Of a stretch of DNA of 64,000 nt, positions 62,214 through 64,000 are shown in pieces. The stretch is from JBHIKY01 sp042139015. GTDB taxonomy: Bacteria; Bacillota; Bacilli; Bacillales; Marinococcaceae. How positions within the stretch are numbered: position 1 is the stretch's first letter; every line of letters starts with the position of its first letter. Where the stretch lies: assembly GCF_042139015.1 (NCBI RefSeq), contig NZ_JBHIKY010000016.1:19588-83587 (forward strand). The letters run 5' to 3'. The notes beneath the pieces were generated by a model. That model worked only from the letters and a program-made list of their open reading frames with translations, was not told where the DNA came from and made no database searches. A program made the position numbers and the translations under genes.

Positions 62214-63011
62214 TTGAGAAGAGAAGAGAGCAAATATGATTTGATTGGAAAAACGTATAACCAAACAAGAAGACCAGATAAGAGAATAGTAAAAACTATA
62301 TTGGAAAAATTAGACCTTGATCCCCCTGCAACTGTCGTAGAAGTTGGAGCAGGTACAGGGAATTATAGTTTTGAACTTGCTGAGAACGGTTTTAATGTTT
62401 TGGCCGTAGAGCCCTCAAAAGTAATGACAGATCAAACAACTGCACATCCAGATATAACATGGGTAAGTGGAGTGGCAGAAGATATTCCCCTTGGTGATGT
62501 TGTGGCAGATGCTGTGGTATGTATTCTAGCAACTCACCATTTTCAGGATTTAGAAAAATCTTTTTGTGAGATGAAACGAATATTAAAAGAAAATGGAAAG
62601 TTAGTCATATTCGTTGCAGACCCACGTTTGTGCGACAGAGATTGTTGGTTAGTTGATTACTTTTCGCCCATATTTGAAAAAGCATATAAAGTTTATAAGC
62701 CACTAAATGAGGTCTCGTATACTTTGAGCAAGGTTTTAAGTAACAAAGTTGAGATAGTACCTTTTCTTATACCTTTTGATATTGAAGATCAATTCTTTGT
62801 TTCAGCATGGAGAAAACCGGAGTTATATTTACAATCTACCTTTCGAGCTGGAGTGTCTCCCTTAGCAAATGCACCAACAGAACTTTTAAGCCCAATCTTA
62901 GAAAAATTAGAATTTGATTTGAAAATTGGACAGTGGGAAAAGAAATATGGTCATTACTTAGAACAGGATTTTTATGAAGGTGGTTATCGTTTTTTAGTAT
63001 CATCAAAATAA
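62214..63011 (+). CDS. Class I SAM-dependent methyltransferase
   Basis: The 265-residue protein has the SAM-binding loop VEVGAGTGNYSFEL (about residue 40-53), the acidic residue in VLAVEPSKV, and a following VCILATHHF motif, as in the Methyltransf_11 group. The TTG at 62214 is preceded by a GGAAGGTTGAG stretch. The substrate is unknown. It may be linked to the HAD gene 34 bases downstream. Confidence 0.85.
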   Translation: MRREESKYDLIGKTYNQTRRPDKRIVKTILEKLDLDPPATVVEVGAGTGNYSFELAENGFNVLAVEPSKVMTDQTTAHPDITWVSGVAEDIPLGDVVADAVVCILATHHFQDLEKSFCEMKRILKENGKLVIFVADPRLCDRDCWLVDYFSPIFEKAYKVYKPLNEVSYTLSKVLSNKVEIVPFLIPFDIEDQFFVSAWRKPELYLQSTFRAGVSPLANAPTELLSPILEKLEFDLKIGQWEKKYGHYLEQDFYEGGYRFLVSSK

Positions 63012-63045
63012 AAACAATTTTTATGCTTCAAAATTGGAGGAAAAA

Positions 63046-63727
63046 ATGATTTTCTTTGATATAGACGGTACCTTGCTTGACTATGATTATGCAGAACGGG
63101 AGGGAATTCTAGATTTTTTCCGTGCTCACACATCTTTTTTTTTCTTTTACTGAATATCAATCGATTGAGCTATGGAAACATTTATCTAGAGAATATTTTG
63201 ATAAATTTCTAGCTAATGAGTTAGCATTCCAGGAACAAAAGAGATTACGGATGATTAATCTTTTTGAGATGGCTGAAATTGATTTAAGTGATCAAGAAGC
63301 TGATGAGAAGTTTGAAATGTATTCGTCCTTTTATCAGAAAAACTGGAAAGCTTATGAAGACGTCATAGATGCTTTAAATCAGCTAAAGCAAAGAGGTTAT
63401 ACATTAGGTGTGATTAGTAATGGTGAATATGAGCAACAGATAGAGAAACTGCAACATATGGGCATAGAGGAATACTTCAATTGTGTTATTACTTCTAGTG
63501 AAATAGGTGCAGCAAAGCCAGACAAGACTATCTTTGAGGAAGCCTGTGCTCGTGCAAATAGACAAGTTAAAGATTGTTACTATGTAGGGGATCGGTTAGA
63601 TACAGACGCATTAGGGAGTAAAAAGGCTGGAATGAAAGGGATTTGGATAAATCGTAAAAACAAAACGTTACATCAAGATGTTGTTGTTATAAATAGCCTT
63701 AGTGAACTAGGAGCATTGGCAATATAA
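63046..63727 (+). pseudogene. HAD-family hydrolase, frameshifted in a T9 run
   Basis: ATG 63046 after TTGGAGG starts MIFFDIDGTLLDYD, the HAD motif I. The frame ends soon at TGA after FRAHTSFFFFFY. Removing one T from the run at 63135-63143 restores a single frame through SFTEYQSIELW, ISNGEYEQQI (motif II), KPDKTIFEEA (motif III Lys) and GDRLDTDALG (motif IV). All catalytic motifs are then present in about 226 residues. Either a true slip/phase-variable site or a sequence error. Confidence 0.8.
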
Positions 63728-63776
63728 AAACAAACTTCTTCCACAATCGGGCGCGATTGCTTAATAAGATAATTAC

Positions 63777-63812
63777 TTATGGACTGGACGGCTTTTGCCG
63801 TTCAGCCTTTTT
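63777..63812 (+). terminator. Terminator after the HAD gene
   Basis: GGACGGC and GCCGTTC pair around TTTT, followed by AGCCTTTTT. Confidence 0.6.
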
Positions 63813-63937
63813 CATTTCATTAGGGTCTACTCTATTGGCCAAAAAAGAACGAATTCCTAACTTCAGATATGCGTTGTAACTGCTAATCTAGAGTTAACAC
63901 ATTCTGCTCGATAGAATTGAACACTTTTTAATAACTA

Positions 63938-63996
63938 TCCCTCCCCGATCATGTAAACTTACATGAGTATGCTAGTTTGTGATTGGGAGGGCATGA
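63938..63996 (+). repeat. Long inverted repeat at the right window edge
   Basis: CCCTCCCCGATCA pairs imperfectly with TGATTGGGAGGG, and CATGTAA/TTACATG is a perfect 7-bp palindrome inside. ATGAAGGG follows. This looks like the left-end hairpin of an IS200-type element with a transposase starting at or beyond the edge, but the window stops here. Confidence 0.4.
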
Positions 63997-64000
63997 AGGG

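Overview
This window comes from a Firmicute of the family Bacillaceae. The gene order yprA-yprB-cotD-ypsA-gpsB-RNase HI-rnpB-ypsC is that of Bacillus subtilis, rnpB is the type B (Bacillus) form, and parE/parC, dynA, cheV, ykuI, yneQ, yneR, yneT and ypwA homologues are present. Several secreted or surface proteins are very acidic and an osmoprotectant-type ABC transporter is present, which suggests a halophilic or haloalkaliphilic relative. The genus cannot be fixed from the sequence.

Positions 1-39.9 kb are mostly chromosomal core on the + strand: the tail of an IS605-type tnpB, yneQ, nadE, metA (Glu111, acetyl-CoA type), an EAL protein, an MFS permease and the double dynamin DynA. Next come a cyclic-phosphate receiver protein, a dipeptidase, an acidic SurA-type lipoprotein, cheV, mrfA/mrfB, an asparagine-rich CotD, gpsB, rnpB, ypsC and ypwA. 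Two short genes in this stretch (9931-10233 and 11282-11569) encode IscA/HesB-like proteins interrupted by one in-frame TGA at the column of the first conserved IscA cysteine. Each TGA is followed by a 7-bp hairpin with the same UGGAU loop, and the two stems differ only by two compensatory base pairs. They are best read as selenoproteins with bacterial SECIS elements, which an ordinary gene caller would miss.

Positions 24.4-31.6 kb hold a sigma-54 regulon for acetoacetate/3-hydroxybutyrate use. Perfect -24/-12 promoters precede a thiolase gene and a CoA-transferase/GntP permease/SDR operon. A CBS-PAS-PAS-AAA+ enhancer-binding protein lies between them, with inverted repeats (probable enhancer sites) and a cre-like site downstream of it. 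An osmoprotectant-type ABC transporter, yneT, parE, parC and a YdjM-like protein follow.

Positions 40.2-44.8 kb (- strand) hold a catabolic cluster: a TrmB-type regulator with a probable AUU start, a beta-keto acid cleavage enzyme, a frameshifted ketopantoate-reductase-like gene, a 49-residue membrane peptide and a sodium:solute symporter. The keto acid cleavage reaction yields acetoacetate, which the sigma-54 genes could consume.

Positions 44.9-55.3 kb form a zinc-starvation island with at least six Zur-box-like palindromes: znuA with an inserted domain, zur, a wrecked COG0523 gene with an internal micro-inversion, sufU, zinc-independent folE2, a FeoB-like permease, a flavoprotein with a Cys-rich tail, the Cys-free ribosomal protein S14, an intact COG0523 GTPase, moaB and an unknown small gene.

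From 55.3 kb to the end the DNA is AT-rich and decayed. It has an XRE regulator with a divergent aldo/keto reductase, an IS1182-family element, remnants of a second aldo/keto reductase, a BsuBI/PstI-type restriction enzyme and a serine recombinase, a methyltransferase, and a HAD hydrolase frameshifted in a T9 run.
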